In this document: one piece after another, positions 7,048 to 15,628 of the stretch
How positions within the stretch are numbered: position 1 is the stretch's first letter
Layout of the letters: every line of letters begins with the position of its first letter
Assembly (NCBI GenBank): GCA_024236035.1
Contig: JACKLG010000001.1
Coordinates: forward strand, 1 to 64,000
Length of the DNA stretch: 64,000 nucleotides
Reading direction: 5' to 3'
Origin: Candidatus Paracaedibacteraceae bacterium
GTDB lineage: Bacteria; Pseudomonadota; Alphaproteobacteria; UBA6184
The notes under the pieces: generated by a model
The model's database searches: none
Seen by the model: the letters and a program-made list of their open reading frames with translations, nothing else
Told to the model about the DNA's origin: nothing
Program-made: the position numbers and the translations under genes

Positions 7048-9186
7048 TTATCTATTTAACGTGATATTCAACCCAGCATTCGAACCTGATGCTGTATCTA
7101 AGTTAAGGTTGGTGGTAAAGGACACACCACTGTTTAAATTAAGCGATGCAGACCATGCAACAGATCCTGTAACACCACGGGTTGCACCTAAGTCTTTCTC
7201 TGTATCCTTCCAGTGTTTTTCACCGTATCCTACTTTTGTGGTTAAACGGGTGGTTAACACATACGTATCTGCCGTTAAGGATGCGATATCCATATCCAAC
7301 CCAAGATACGCAGTTGTATCATTCAGATGATATGCACTATCTTTATCTAACTGACGATGAGATATCTGGATAAAGGGGGATACATAGGCTGTATCTAATC
7401 CCAACGTTAGTTGAGACCTTAACCCAGACCACGTACTGGTATGTACATTATCTGCAGAGACCATACCTAACTGACCTTCAATAAAGAAAGATCCTAAGTT
7501 ATGCGACATCACAACAGACGTTTCTAATTGGTTAGACTCTGTTTCAAATCCAGCCCCACTGTTGGCATACGCTTGGATGGCACCAATGACCGTGTTTCCT
7601 AAACGATAGGCCACAGATCCAGTCAGTTTGTCGGTGGTTTTATTTCCACTGACATTCCCATTTAATTGTACGAATACCGGTAAGCCTAAGTCCACAACTT
7701 GTCCATTGATTCCATTTGCAGTCAGTGATGTTAAATCCACACTACCCACACCTGCACGACGTGCCTTAACGGATAATCCTGTATCTAAATCCACGGGCAC
7801 ACCTGCGGATAATGCCAACGCTGTAGGGGAATCTAAAAAGTCAAACAATCCAGCAAAGAAATTTGTTTTAAGCTTTTTTCTTACTAGCATACCTGAATCA
7901 GCATCCGTTTCAGTTTTTTCATATTCAACTTCTCTATCCAATCCTTTTACAAAGGCTTTGTACAGCTGTGCTTGTAATGCTTTGTATTGGTCAGATGTTA
8001 ATGTTGCGATTGATTGTCTAGCTTCAACTTCTGTGGGCGCTCTAAAGATACTGCCATCCCATATTCTTGTATATACGTTATACTTTCCACCCAAATCAGC
8101 AGCTATTTGATAAATGCCATCGCTTACGGTTACACCTGCTGCTTTTAATGATAATTGTGTGACATAAAAATTTGATGAAGGGTACAAAGTATCCGTTAGT
8201 TTCATATCTCCGCTATTTGATATATCATCTAATGCATTGAAAACAATTTTTACGAAAGTTGAGTTTAGATTGTCTACAGTAGATTCCGTGGCTTGTGATG
8301 TTTTTTTATAGGAGGTATCGTTTAATACAAAACCAGATTCAGTGGCAGAGGATAACACAGATGACACCACTGCAATTCCAGATGTTGAATTTGCTGTGTC
8401 AAGGATTGCAGCAATTTTTTGTTTCCAAGCAGCATTAAATGTATATATAAGATTATATAAATTTTCATGGACTACTGAACCAACACTACTTGCATCATCT
8501 GCTTCTTCTTCCACAGCAGGTTCTTGTGCTAGAAGATCGCTATATTCGTCTAACTGCTTTTGATATAAGCTTCTTTTCTCACTTAAAGCATGATCTAATG
8601 CTAAGCTAAAAGCTGTAAGTCTATGTTGATCTACGCCAGGTGCTTTTGCAGCTAGAAACTTTTCTGTTTCATCTAAACGAAAATATTGGATATTTGCAGC
8701 AACACGTTTTAAATCTTTCCAAGGGTTATTCGCATCAGACGCTAGTGTTAGATCTCCCTGCACGTCAAAATCTCTATATTCTTTTGAGCGGGATGCAAAT
8801 AATTCTGTGCCTAATTCTAAATATAATGTTTCTACTTCTACCATAAGGCTTGTAACTATTGGAGTTAGTTCGCGACGATCAGCAGCGACATCATATTCTT
8901 TTAATTTAGCTTGTAGTTCTGCGTATTTTTGTTGATACGTTTTCATTTTAGAGCTATCTAACCATGCTCTGTCAGATGCTGAAAGTTTTTCAGTGGGTGC
9001 GATTAACCCTCCTGTTGTTGGGTTAACATCACCTCGAATAACAGGAGTTTCACCTTTTTTACCGTCAGAGGTAACACCCTCAGCAGCTTTATCGGCAGCA
9101 ATATCGGCTTTAGAATCGCCACATCCTGTTAATAATAATGCTGAAAAAGCAGTAGACGCCAATAAGACATGTCCATATGATCTCAT
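7048..9186 (-). CDS. Lipoprotein with conserved C-terminal barrel-like domain (family copy 1)
   Basis: Function unknown. The 712-residue product starts with a lipoprotein signal (lipobox LLTGC, Cys22). Residues about 40-480 are an alpha-helical, charged region without a recognised domain. The last 250 residues (from about PVDLDTGLS) are nearly identical to the ends of the next two genes. This domain has alternating short beta strands rich in Gly, Ser, Thr and Asn (for example LTGSVAYRLGN, FIEGQLGM, SQLTLGLD, TTKVGYGEKHW), like an outer-membrane barrel or autotransporter translocator. It ends LNITLNR, without the terminal aromatic residue usual for barrels. The start has AAGGA about 8 nt upstream. 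The fit to lipid-anchored autotransporters (NalP-like) is inference. Confidence 0.8.
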   Translation of the reverse strand: MRSYGHVLLASTAFSALLLTGCGDSKADIAADKAAEGVTSDGKKGETPVIRGDVNPTTGGLIAPTEKLSASDRAWLDSSKMKTYQQKYAELQAKLKEYDVAADRRELTPIVTSLMVEVETLYLELGTELFASRSKEYRDFDVQGDLTLASDANNPWKDLKRVAANIQYFRLDETEKFLAAKAPGVDQHRLTAFSLALDHALSEKRSLYQKQLDEYSDLLAQEPAVEEEADDASSVGSVVHENLYNLIYTFNAAWKQKIAAILDTANSTSGIAVVSSVLSSATESGFVLNDTSYKKTSQATESTVDNLNSTFVKIVFNALDDISNSGDMKLTDTLYPSSNFYVTQLSLKAAGVTVSDGIYQIAADLGGKYNVYTRIWDGSIFRAPTEVEARQSIATLTSDQYKALQAQLYKAFVKGLDREVEYEKTETDADSGMLVRKKLKTNFFAGLFDFLDSPTALALSAGVPVDLDTGLSVKARRAGVGSVDLTSLTANGINGQVVDLGLPVFVQLNGNVSGNKTTDKLTGSVAYRLGNTVIGAIQAYANSGAGFETESNQLETSVVMSHNLGSFFIEGQLGMVSADNVHTSTWSGLRSQLTLGLDTAYVSPFIQISHRQLDKDSAYHLNDTTAYLGLDMDIASLTADTYVLTTRLTTKVGYGEKHWKDTEKDLGATRGVTGSVAWSASLNLNSGVSFTTNLNLDTASGSNAGLNITLNR
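7051..7815 (-). repeat. Lipoprotein C-terminal domain repeat, copy 1
   Basis: The DNA from the stop codon to about 7815 is almost identical to 9372-10135 and largely to 11930-12585. It is coding repeat, not a mobile element: no inverted ends or transposase are seen. Confidence 0.9.
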
Positions 9187-9310
9187 TCTTTTTTTCCTTA
9201 TTTGAGTAGTTTATTAGTGGTAGAGTATCAATAAAACGTTAATAAAAATTAAACATCCATAGAGGGATGGGATAAAAACAAGAATAATTTAGGGGCATTA
9301 CAAGAAGACA

Positions 9311-9345
9311 CACAGGTCTGATAACGAAGTATTATCAGACCTGTG
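9311..9345 (-). terminator. Strong hairpin behind the second lipoprotein gene
   Basis: A perfect 14-bp inverted repeat (CACAGGTCTGATAA at 9311-9324 and its complement at 9332-9345) with a 7-nt loop lies 24 bases past the stop codon of the gene at 9369-11756. The following minus-strand sequence is only moderately T-rich, so it may terminate or protect the mRNA end. Confidence 0.6.
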
Positions 9346-9368
9346 ATGAGGAATAGATTAAAAAGATA

Positions 9369-11756
9369 TTATCTATTTAACGTGATATTCAACCCAGCAT
9401 TCGAACCTGATGCTGTATCTAAGTTAAGGTTGGTGGTAAAGGACACACCACTGTTTAAATTAAGCGATGCAGACCATGCAACAGATCCTGTAACACCACG
9501 GGTTGCACCTAAGTCTTTCTCTGTATTATTCCAGTGTTTTTCACCGTATCCTACTTTTGTGGTTAAACGGGTGGTTAACGCATACGTATCTGCCGTTAAG
9601 GATGCGATATCCATATCCAACCCAAGATACGCAGTTGTATCATTCAGATGATATGCACTATCTTTATCTAACTGACGATGAGAGACCTGAATAAAGGGGG
9701 ATACATATTCTGTATCTAATCCCAACGTTAGTTGAGACCTTAACCCAGACCACGTACTGGTATGTACATTATCTGCAGAGACCATACCTAACTGACCTTC
9801 AATAAAGAAAGATCCTAAGTTATGCGACATCACAACAGACGTTTCTAATTGGTTAGACTCTGTTTCAAATCCAGCCCCACTGTTGGCATACGCTTGGATG
9901 GCACCAATCACAGTATTTCCTAAACGATACGCTACAGATCCTGTCAGTTTATCCGTGGTTTTATTCCCACTGACATTCCCATTTAATTGTACGAATACCG
10001 GTAAGCCTAAGTCCACAACTTGACCATTGACTCCATTTGCAGTCAGTGATGTTAAATCCACACTACCCACACCCGCACGACGTGCCGTTGCGGATAATCC
10101 TGTATCTAAGCTTACCGGCATTTCCGCTGATAATGCAACGTTAGGGTTTAATATTCTGCGCAATTGAGCTTCGCTGAAAATGTCTTTAAACTCTTCCGTA
10201 TTTGCTAAAACATATTGAATTGCTTCTCTAAGCTTTTTATTAAGATTTGCAATTTCTTCAGGTGTAATGTCATAAGTTTCCACATTGCTCCAAAGCAATT
10301 GGACTCTTCTATCAGCTGCCGCAATACTAGATATATTACCACGCTCATTTATTGTTATTTTAAGGGGGTTTTTAGAAAGGACTTTACTCGCGTTTATCCT
10401 GTAATGTTTAAACCCATCAACAACTACGCAATGATTTTGAATTAGTCGATAAAGCTCAGGAAGTGGGTCAGTTAATAACGTATCTGCAACTGTCTGTTTT
10501 ATAGCCTGCAAAAAATCATGGAACAACGCCGGAGAAAATCCTAAATATTCTACATCATGCGGATTAAACTCTGTTCCTTTTTCATAAACATACAACCCTT
10601 TATCTTGCATTAGTTTATAAATACTACTAACAATTTCTACACCCTTTGTGGACCAAATAAGTCCATCATCACCCTTTAAATCAGTAGTTAAAACTTTCTC
10701 TGTTTTAATACTTGATGCTCCTTCAAACGTACTTAGCAAAATCGTAAACGTATACTTTCCTTCTTCCTCCTTAGATAGGGCTGCATTATATTCAGCATCT
10801 AATTCACGAGCCCTTTCTGGTATTGTTAGTTCAAATTCTGTCCTTGTATCAGCTGATTCTTCTTGGAAAGCAGTTACATAGCGGTTGGTTTGTAAATGGT
10901 CTTCAAGGTATGCATCTATTTTTCTGGGCATGTGATAATAAATTTGGTCTCCTAATGTACGCAGAGCTTTAAATGATGCTCCACTAAAATCTCCCTCTGC
11001 ATTAAACTGTGCATAAGTTCGTGCGCGTTCATCATAAAATTCTTTTCGCAAGTTAGCATCGCGCTGCTGTAAAGAAAGCAATGAGTCATCCAATTCTGCT
11101 TTTACAGTTTCCATGGCGTATTGAGCCCGCTTTACGGCATCTACTAAATACAATTGTTTTTTATCTGTAGTGCCCCTACGCTTTAACCACTCTTGATATC
11201 CTTGTTTTACTAAATCTTGAAGTTGAAGGGCTTTGGCACCTGCAGCATTCAACAACGGTTCAAAAACTGTTCCGGTGCTTGCATCTGCAGGATCATATAC
11301 ATCCCATATATGAAACAACCCCGCCTGAGTTATGGCCTGTTCTGTTGGTAAGTACTCATTAATTTTTCTTGTGTAATCAGAAAGCTCTACAGCATCTGCA
11401 ATATGAGGGGTAGTTAAACCCATTCTTTCAAGTAAAGCTTTAGCTCTCCGCTGTTGTTGAACAGCCAATACGTAATCATTTAATTTAAACAATGAATATT
11501 CCCGAAGACTTTCAAGTTTTTCGGCCTTTTTTAACCACGCTTGATCAAATGTTAACTTTTCAGGATCAGATGCGGATGGGAACATATCTTCAGCATGTAA
11601 ACCCGATGTATCTGAAGGTGCATGTATACTTAAAGGGTCTCCTGCTTTAGCACCAGGAGTAATACCTTGATCCACATTTGTGGGGGTTTGGTTCGAAGAG
11701 CCACATCCTGTTAATACGGTGGTAGCTAATAATAAACAAATGGTATTTATTTTCAT
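9369..11756 (-). CDS. Lipoprotein with conserved C-terminal barrel-like domain (family copy 2)
   Basis: Function unknown. The 795-residue product begins MKINTICLLLATTVLTGCGSS, a lipoprotein signal with lipobox LTGC. The middle (about 30-540) is helical and charged and shows no clear similarity to the neighbouring copies except a short shared motif after the signal (FD-QAWLKKAEKL versus SDRAWLDSSKMK). The last 250 residues repeat those of copy 1. An ATG three codons upstream (11765) is possible, but GGA lies 9-10 nt before 11756. Copies 1-3 each have their own spacer and hairpin, so they are probably separate transcription units. A CTGACT-N16-TATTAT box pair in the upstream spacer could be a promoter. 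Confidence 0.8.
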   Translation of the reverse strand: MKINTICLLLATTVLTGCGSSNQTPTNVDQGITPGAKAGDPLSIHAPSDTSGLHAEDMFPSASDPEKLTFDQAWLKKAEKLESLREYSLFKLNDYVLAVQQQRRAKALLERMGLTTPHIADAVELSDYTRKINEYLPTEQAITQAGLFHIWDVYDPADASTGTVFEPLLNAAGAKALQLQDLVKQGYQEWLKRRGTTDKKQLYLVDAVKRAQYAMETVKAELDDSLLSLQQRDANLRKEFYDERARTYAQFNAEGDFSGASFKALRTLGDQIYYHMPRKIDAYLEDHLQTNRYVTAFQEESADTRTEFELTIPERARELDAEYNAALSKEEEGKYTFTILLSTFEGASSIKTEKVLTTDLKGDDGLIWSTKGVEIVSSIYKLMQDKGLYVYEKGTEFNPHDVEYLGFSPALFHDFLQAIKQTVADTLLTDPLPELYRLIQNHCVVVDGFKHYRINASKVLSKNPLKITINERGNISSIAAADRRVQLLWSNVETYDITPEEIANLNKKLREAIQYVLANTEEFKDIFSEAQLRRILNPNVALSAEMPVSLDTGLSATARRAGVGSVDLTSLTANGVNGQVVDLGLPVFVQLNGNVSGNKTTDKLTGSVAYRLGNTVIGAIQAYANSGAGFETESNQLETSVVMSHNLGSFFIEGQLGMVSADNVHTSTWSGLRSQLTLGLDTEYVSPFIQVSHRQLDKDSAYHLNDTTAYLGLDMDIASLTADTYALTTRLTTKVGYGEKHWNNTEKDLGATRGVTGSVAWSASLNLNSGVSFTTNLNLDTASGSNAGLNITLNR
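9372..10135 (-). repeat. Lipoprotein C-terminal domain repeat, copy 2
   Basis: Near-identical to 7051-7815. Differences are scattered single bases plus short patches, for example GAGAGACCTGAATAAAG here against GAGATATCTGGATAAAG in copies 1 and 3. Confidence 0.9.
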
Positions 11757-11886
11757 GTCAAGCATCCAATTTTTTTATTTAAGGTTACACCCCAAAAATT
11801 AATAATCACTTAAAGAAAGAAAAGGTAAATATAATAAAGAAAGAAGAATTAAAGTCAGTTAATTTGCATTTGCAATTGATAAATAA

Positions 11887-11914
11887 CCTCTTTCCCTTAC
11901 AAAAGAGAAAGAGG
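11887..11914 (-). terminator. Terminator hairpin behind the third lipoprotein gene
   Basis: CCTCTTTC (11887-11894) pairs with GAAAGAGG (11907-11914). Read on the minus strand the stem is followed by TTATTTAT. Confidence 0.6.
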
Positions 11915-11926
11915 TGACTAAGGATA

Positions 11927-14623
11927 TTATCTATTTAACGTGATATTCAACCCAGCATTCGAACCTGATGCTGTATCTAAGTTAAGGTTGGTGGTAAAGG
12001 ACACACCACTGTTTAAATTAAGCGATGCAGACCATGCAACAGATCCTGTAACACCACGGGTTGCACCTAAGTCTGTGTCTGTATCATTCCAGTGTTTTTC
12101 ACCGTATCCTACTTTTGTAGTTAAACGGGTAGTTAACGCATACGTATCTGCCGTTAAGGATGCGATATCCATATCCAACCCAAGATACGCAGTTGTATCA
12201 TTCAGATGATATGCACTATCTTTATCTAACTGACGATGAGATATCTGGATAAAGGGGGATACATAGGCTGTATCTAATCCCAACGTTAGTTGAGACCTTA
12301 ATCCAGACCACGCACTGGTATGTACATTATCTGCAGATACCATCCCTAACTGACCTTCAATAAAGAAAGATCCTAAGTTATGCGACATCACCACAGAGGT
12401 TTCTAATTGGTTAGACTCTGTTTCAAATCCAGCCCCACTGTTGGCATACGCTTGGATGGCACCAATCACGGTATTTCCTAAACGATACGCCACAGATCCT
12501 GTCAGCTTATCCGTGGTTTTATTCCCACTGATATTGCCGTTTAATTGTACGAATACCGGTAAGCCTACCTCTATCGACTTTCCCTGAACACCATTCATAT
12601 AAAATGTGCGTGTATCTAATTGTCCTGTATTAGACGTGCGCGCTGCACGATATGACACATCAGCGGTGTGATCTATCGGCGAAGAATGAGAAAGTTCTTC
12701 CACCCGCGGATTTGGTCTTAAATTTTCTAATGCAATCAATTCGTTAGTCTTTCTTGCCATTTTTTGCAAAAAGATTTGAATCTTATCAGAAAGCATAGCC
12801 TTTAGAATCTTAAAATTTTGCGCATTGGCAGATTTAAGCGCCGAAAAATCCCTTAAAGTTCCTCTAGCAACGGTTCTATACTTCAGTTGTTCAATAAGGC
12901 TGTGCCCATAACTTCCAACCTTTTGTTCTAAAACTAAATCTGCAAGTGCACTTAAAACATCAGGAGTATGTGTATAAAGCAGGCCAACTTGTTCATTTTT
13001 TAATTGAAAAAATTTATATAAATTTTCAATGTTTAAGTTATAAACTATAGAATATTGTGGTCCACTGCTACCTCTAGGTTCATATTTAAATCCTTGTATG
13101 TCTGTCAACCATTCACCCATATAACGCTGATAATCTGTGTTATAAAAACCAGATTCTTTCTGCGTAATTTCTTGGTAACGTTCAGCAAACACGCGCCTGG
13201 GGTCCACATGAGGTACATCAGGAGCTGCAGCAGAAGCTAAGTGGCTTTCTGGACGAATAAGGGAAGTAGAACCACCGTCTTCTAAAGAACCTGCAGTTCC
13301 AAACGCTAAAGCAGAAAGTCCAGTATATTCTGACAATTGTGGAGAACCCAACATCCTCATTACGGCATCTTGCATTGCAATTAAGAGGTTCACTCGAGCT
13401 AGCGGGGGTAATAGTTGTGCTGCTTCTGCTAAAGTAGGGTTTTCACCTGTGGAAACTAATTCTCCTGCAAAAACTGAGCTTACTAGTGCCCCACCTGACG
13501 CATCATCGGTTGGCAAACCGGCTGATCTTCTTATTGCTAAAGCTTCTGAATTAGCTTGGGCAACAGCATCCGTTAATCGTCTAAATTCTTCATCACCGAT
13601 TCTTGCTCTTGATGAAGAACTTTCAGGCACAAGTTCTGTAGCATGCAGTGCTAAGTGCATCATTCCAGTAGCAAGATCTCGGGTTCCTCCTCCTAACAAC
13701 ATATGTGCAATATCAACACGATGCGTATCTACCGTTCCTGCAAAAGTAGGTAAAACTCTAAAATTCATACGTACTGATGAAGATAACACACTTAATTCCG
13801 CACCGCCAGCTACGGTTAATCTATCTGGAACCGGGACTACCATTGAAAAACCTCTTCCCACCATTGCTTCAGCTACGCTAACAAGCCTAGTAGGCGCTGC
13901 ACCAAGCAATCTTTCTTGTCTAACTTGTAAAGCTGCAGCTGCTTCTTCTAGACTTAGCATCATTTCAGTGCGCTCAAAAATAGCTAATTCTAGTTGATCC
14001 GAAGCTACGGCCACAGGATTTCCAAGTCTATCTAAAGGACTTAAGCCTACTAAATAACTTTGCATTATGCGCGCTTGATCCTCTAACACACTGATAAAGG
14101 TTCTTAAAGCTTCTCTCCGCGTTTCTATTTCACTCCTTCGTGCTGCTATTTGTGATACGCTGGTTGGGCTAACCGTTAGAGAAGTTAGAGCTGTAGCACT
14201 TGCAGCATCGGCGGTAAGCACACGACGTGCTGCCTGCAATGCTACCACTACATCTTCTGGCACCGCTATAAACTCTGAAGCTCCAGGAAGTTCTCCTTCT
14301 CCATCTTGTGGCGCTATTGTGCCATCTAAATCAAAGACAAAAACTTGATCTTGATTAGAGAATCTAACTCTTTTTATTTTTTTAGGGGCGCTTCCTCCCG
14401 ATCCAGAGGGGGCAGGCTCGTCTAACTCGCCTAAAATACTCTCAACCGAAGATAAGGCGCTTTGATCAGCTTCTCGGGCCTGTTGAATATCTTGTAATAA
14501 TTCAGCATTTGTACCGGCTACAAATGGATTTTTTGAAGCTGTTGTTTCTTTATCATCAAAACATCCACTTATTAATGCCGCCAAAGCCAAACTTGAAACC
14601 GTATTAAATAATTTTTTTTTCAT
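11927..14623 (-). CDS. Lipoprotein with conserved C-terminal barrel-like domain (family copy 3)
   Basis: Function unknown. The 898-residue product has a lipoprotein signal (MKKKLFNTVSSL..., lipobox LISGC). The long N-terminal part (about 30-650) is unrelated to copies 1 and 2, with Ala/Leu-rich helices, and contains an isolated VFVFDLDGT string near residue 100 that matches HAD phosphatase motif I. No further HAD motifs were found, so no phosphatase is called. The last 225 residues repeat the barrel-like domain. The repeat begins later than in copies 1 and 2, at about EVGLPVFVQ. The gene diverges from glyQ across a 129-bp spacer. Confidence 0.8.
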   Translation of the reverse strand: MKKKLFNTVSSLALAALISGCFDDKETTASKNPFVAGTNAELLQDIQQAREADQSALSSVESILGELDEPAPSGSGGSAPKKIKRVRFSNQDQVFVFDLDGTIAPQDGEGELPGASEFIAVPEDVVVALQAARRVLTADAASATALTSLTVSPTSVSQIAARRSEIETRREALRTFISVLEDQARIMQSYLVGLSPLDRLGNPVAVASDQLELAIFERTEMMLSLEEAAAALQVRQERLLGAAPTRLVSVAEAMVGRGFSMVVPVPDRLTVAGGAELSVLSSSVRMNFRVLPTFAGTVDTHRVDIAHMLLGGGTRDLATGMMHLALHATELVPESSSSRARIGDEEFRRLTDAVAQANSEALAIRRSAGLPTDDASGGALVSSVFAGELVSTGENPTLAEAAQLLPPLARVNLLIAMQDAVMRMLGSPQLSEYTGLSALAFGTAGSLEDGGSTSLIRPESHLASAAAPDVPHVDPRRVFAERYQEITQKESGFYNTDYQRYMGEWLTDIQGFKYEPRGSSGPQYSIVYNLNIENLYKFFQLKNEQVGLLYTHTPDVLSALADLVLEQKVGSYGHSLIEQLKYRTVARGTLRDFSALKSANAQNFKILKAMLSDKIQIFLQKMARKTNELIALENLRPNPRVEELSHSSPIDHTADVSYRAARTSNTGQLDTRTFYMNGVQGKSIEVGLPVFVQLNGNISGNKTTDKLTGSVAYRLGNTVIGAIQAYANSGAGFETESNQLETSVVMSHNLGSFFIEGQLGMVSADNVHTSAWSGLRSQLTLGLDTAYVSPFIQISHRQLDKDSAYHLNDTTAYLGLDMDIASLTADTYALTTRLTTKVGYGEKHWNDTDTDLGATRGVTGSVAWSASLNLNSGVSFTTNLNLDTASGSNAGLNITLNR
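11930..12585 (-). repeat. Lipoprotein C-terminal domain repeat, copy 3
   Basis: Third copy, shorter at its upstream side. It matches copy 1 at some variant positions and copy 2 at others, a mosaic pattern. Confidence 0.88.
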
Positions 14624-14697
14624 TGGTCATATACCTTTTTTTCTATTTTATTTGCAATGTATTGCCAAATATTTAATTGATGGTTTTTACTTTCAAC

Positions 14698-14725
14698 TTG
14701 ACCAATTTGAGCAGGGGTTTATAAT
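14698..14725 (+). promoter_or_regulatory. Sigma70-type promoter of glyQS
   Basis: -35 TTGACC (14698-14703), 16 bp spacer, -10 TATAAT (14720-14725). Transcription would begin near 14732, leaving a very short 5' leader before glyQ. Confidence 0.75.
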
Positions 14726-14752
14726 TCGGTACAACTATGAATGGAAACGCGA

Positions 14753-15625
14753 ATGCACTTTCAACAAATTGTTTTTAAACTGCAAGAATTTTGGGGAAAC
14801 CATGGGTGTGCAATTGTTACCCCATACGATATGGAAGTTGGGGCGGGTACATTTCACCCAGATACTACATTAAAATCATTGGGCCCAATTCCTTTAAATG
14901 TGGCACATGTTCAAGTATCACGACGCCCCAGTGATGGGCGCTATGGCGAAAATCCAAACCGCTTGCAGCGTTTTCATCAATTTCAAGTTTTGTTAAAACC
15001 AAGCCCTGCTAATATTCAGGAACTATATTTAGATAGCTTGCGCATGTTGGGTATGGATCCGTTAAAACATGATATTCGCTTTGTGGAAGATGACTGGGAA
15101 AGCCCCACTTTAGGTGCTGCTGGCCTGGGATGGGAGGTTTGGTGCGATGGTATGGAAATCACCCAATTTACTTATTTTCAACAAGTTGGCGGTATTGAAT
15201 GTGAATTAGTATCAGGTGAAATTGCATATGGTATTGAACGAATTGCCTGTATTTTACAAGATGTAGAAAACATTTTTGAAATTAACTGGAATGGCAAAGA
15301 AGGTTCTGAAAAAATTACGTTAGGTGATTTGTTTCAACAAAATGAATATGAATTTTCACATTTTAATTTTGAATTGGCTGATACTGACATGTTATCCCGA
15401 CATTTTGATGATGTAGAAAAACAATGTATCAAATTAATTGAACATAATTTTGCGCTGCCCGCTTATGACATGTGCATTAAAGCCAGCCATTTATTCAATT
15501 TATTAAATGCCCGCGGCGTTATCAGCGTATTAGAACGCGCAAGTTATATTGGTCGTGTGCGATCGATGGCGAAAGCTTGCTGCCAAACTTATTTAGAATC
15601 AACTAAAGCCCGCATTAAAGGATAA
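14753..15625 (+). CDS. glyQ: Glycyl-tRNA synthetase alpha subunit
   Basis: GlyQ is the catalytic class II subunit of the tetrameric bacterial glycyl-tRNA synthetase. Signatures include DMEVGAGTFHPDT, the motif 2 region around RRPSDGRYGENPNRLQ, FQVLLKPSP, DIRFVEDDWESPTLGAAGLGWEVW, EITQFTYFQQVGG and GEIAYGIERIA. Two starts are possible: ATG at 14741, only about 9 nt after the predicted transcription start, or ATG at 14753 with a GGA about 8 nt upstream. The second (290 aa) is preferred. glyS follows after 3 nt. Confidence 0.96.
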   Translation: MHFQQIVFKLQEFWGNHGCAIVTPYDMEVGAGTFHPDTTLKSLGPIPLNVAHVQVSRRPSDGRYGENPNRLQRFHQFQVLLKPSPANIQELYLDSLRMLGMDPLKHDIRFVEDDWESPTLGAAGLGWEVWCDGMEITQFTYFQQVGGIECELVSGEIAYGIERIACILQDVENIFEINWNGKEGSEKITLGDLFQQNEYEFSHFNFELADTDMLSRHFDDVEKQCIKLIEHNFALPAYDMCIKASHLFNLLNARGVISVLERASYIGRVRSMAKACCQTYLESTKARIKG

Positions 15626-15628
15626 ATT

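Noticed and set aside
11927..14623. HAD phosphatase domain suggested by VFVFDLDGT in the third lipoprotein
   Set aside because: Only motif I is seen; no convincing motifs II-IV follow, so it is treated as a chance match.
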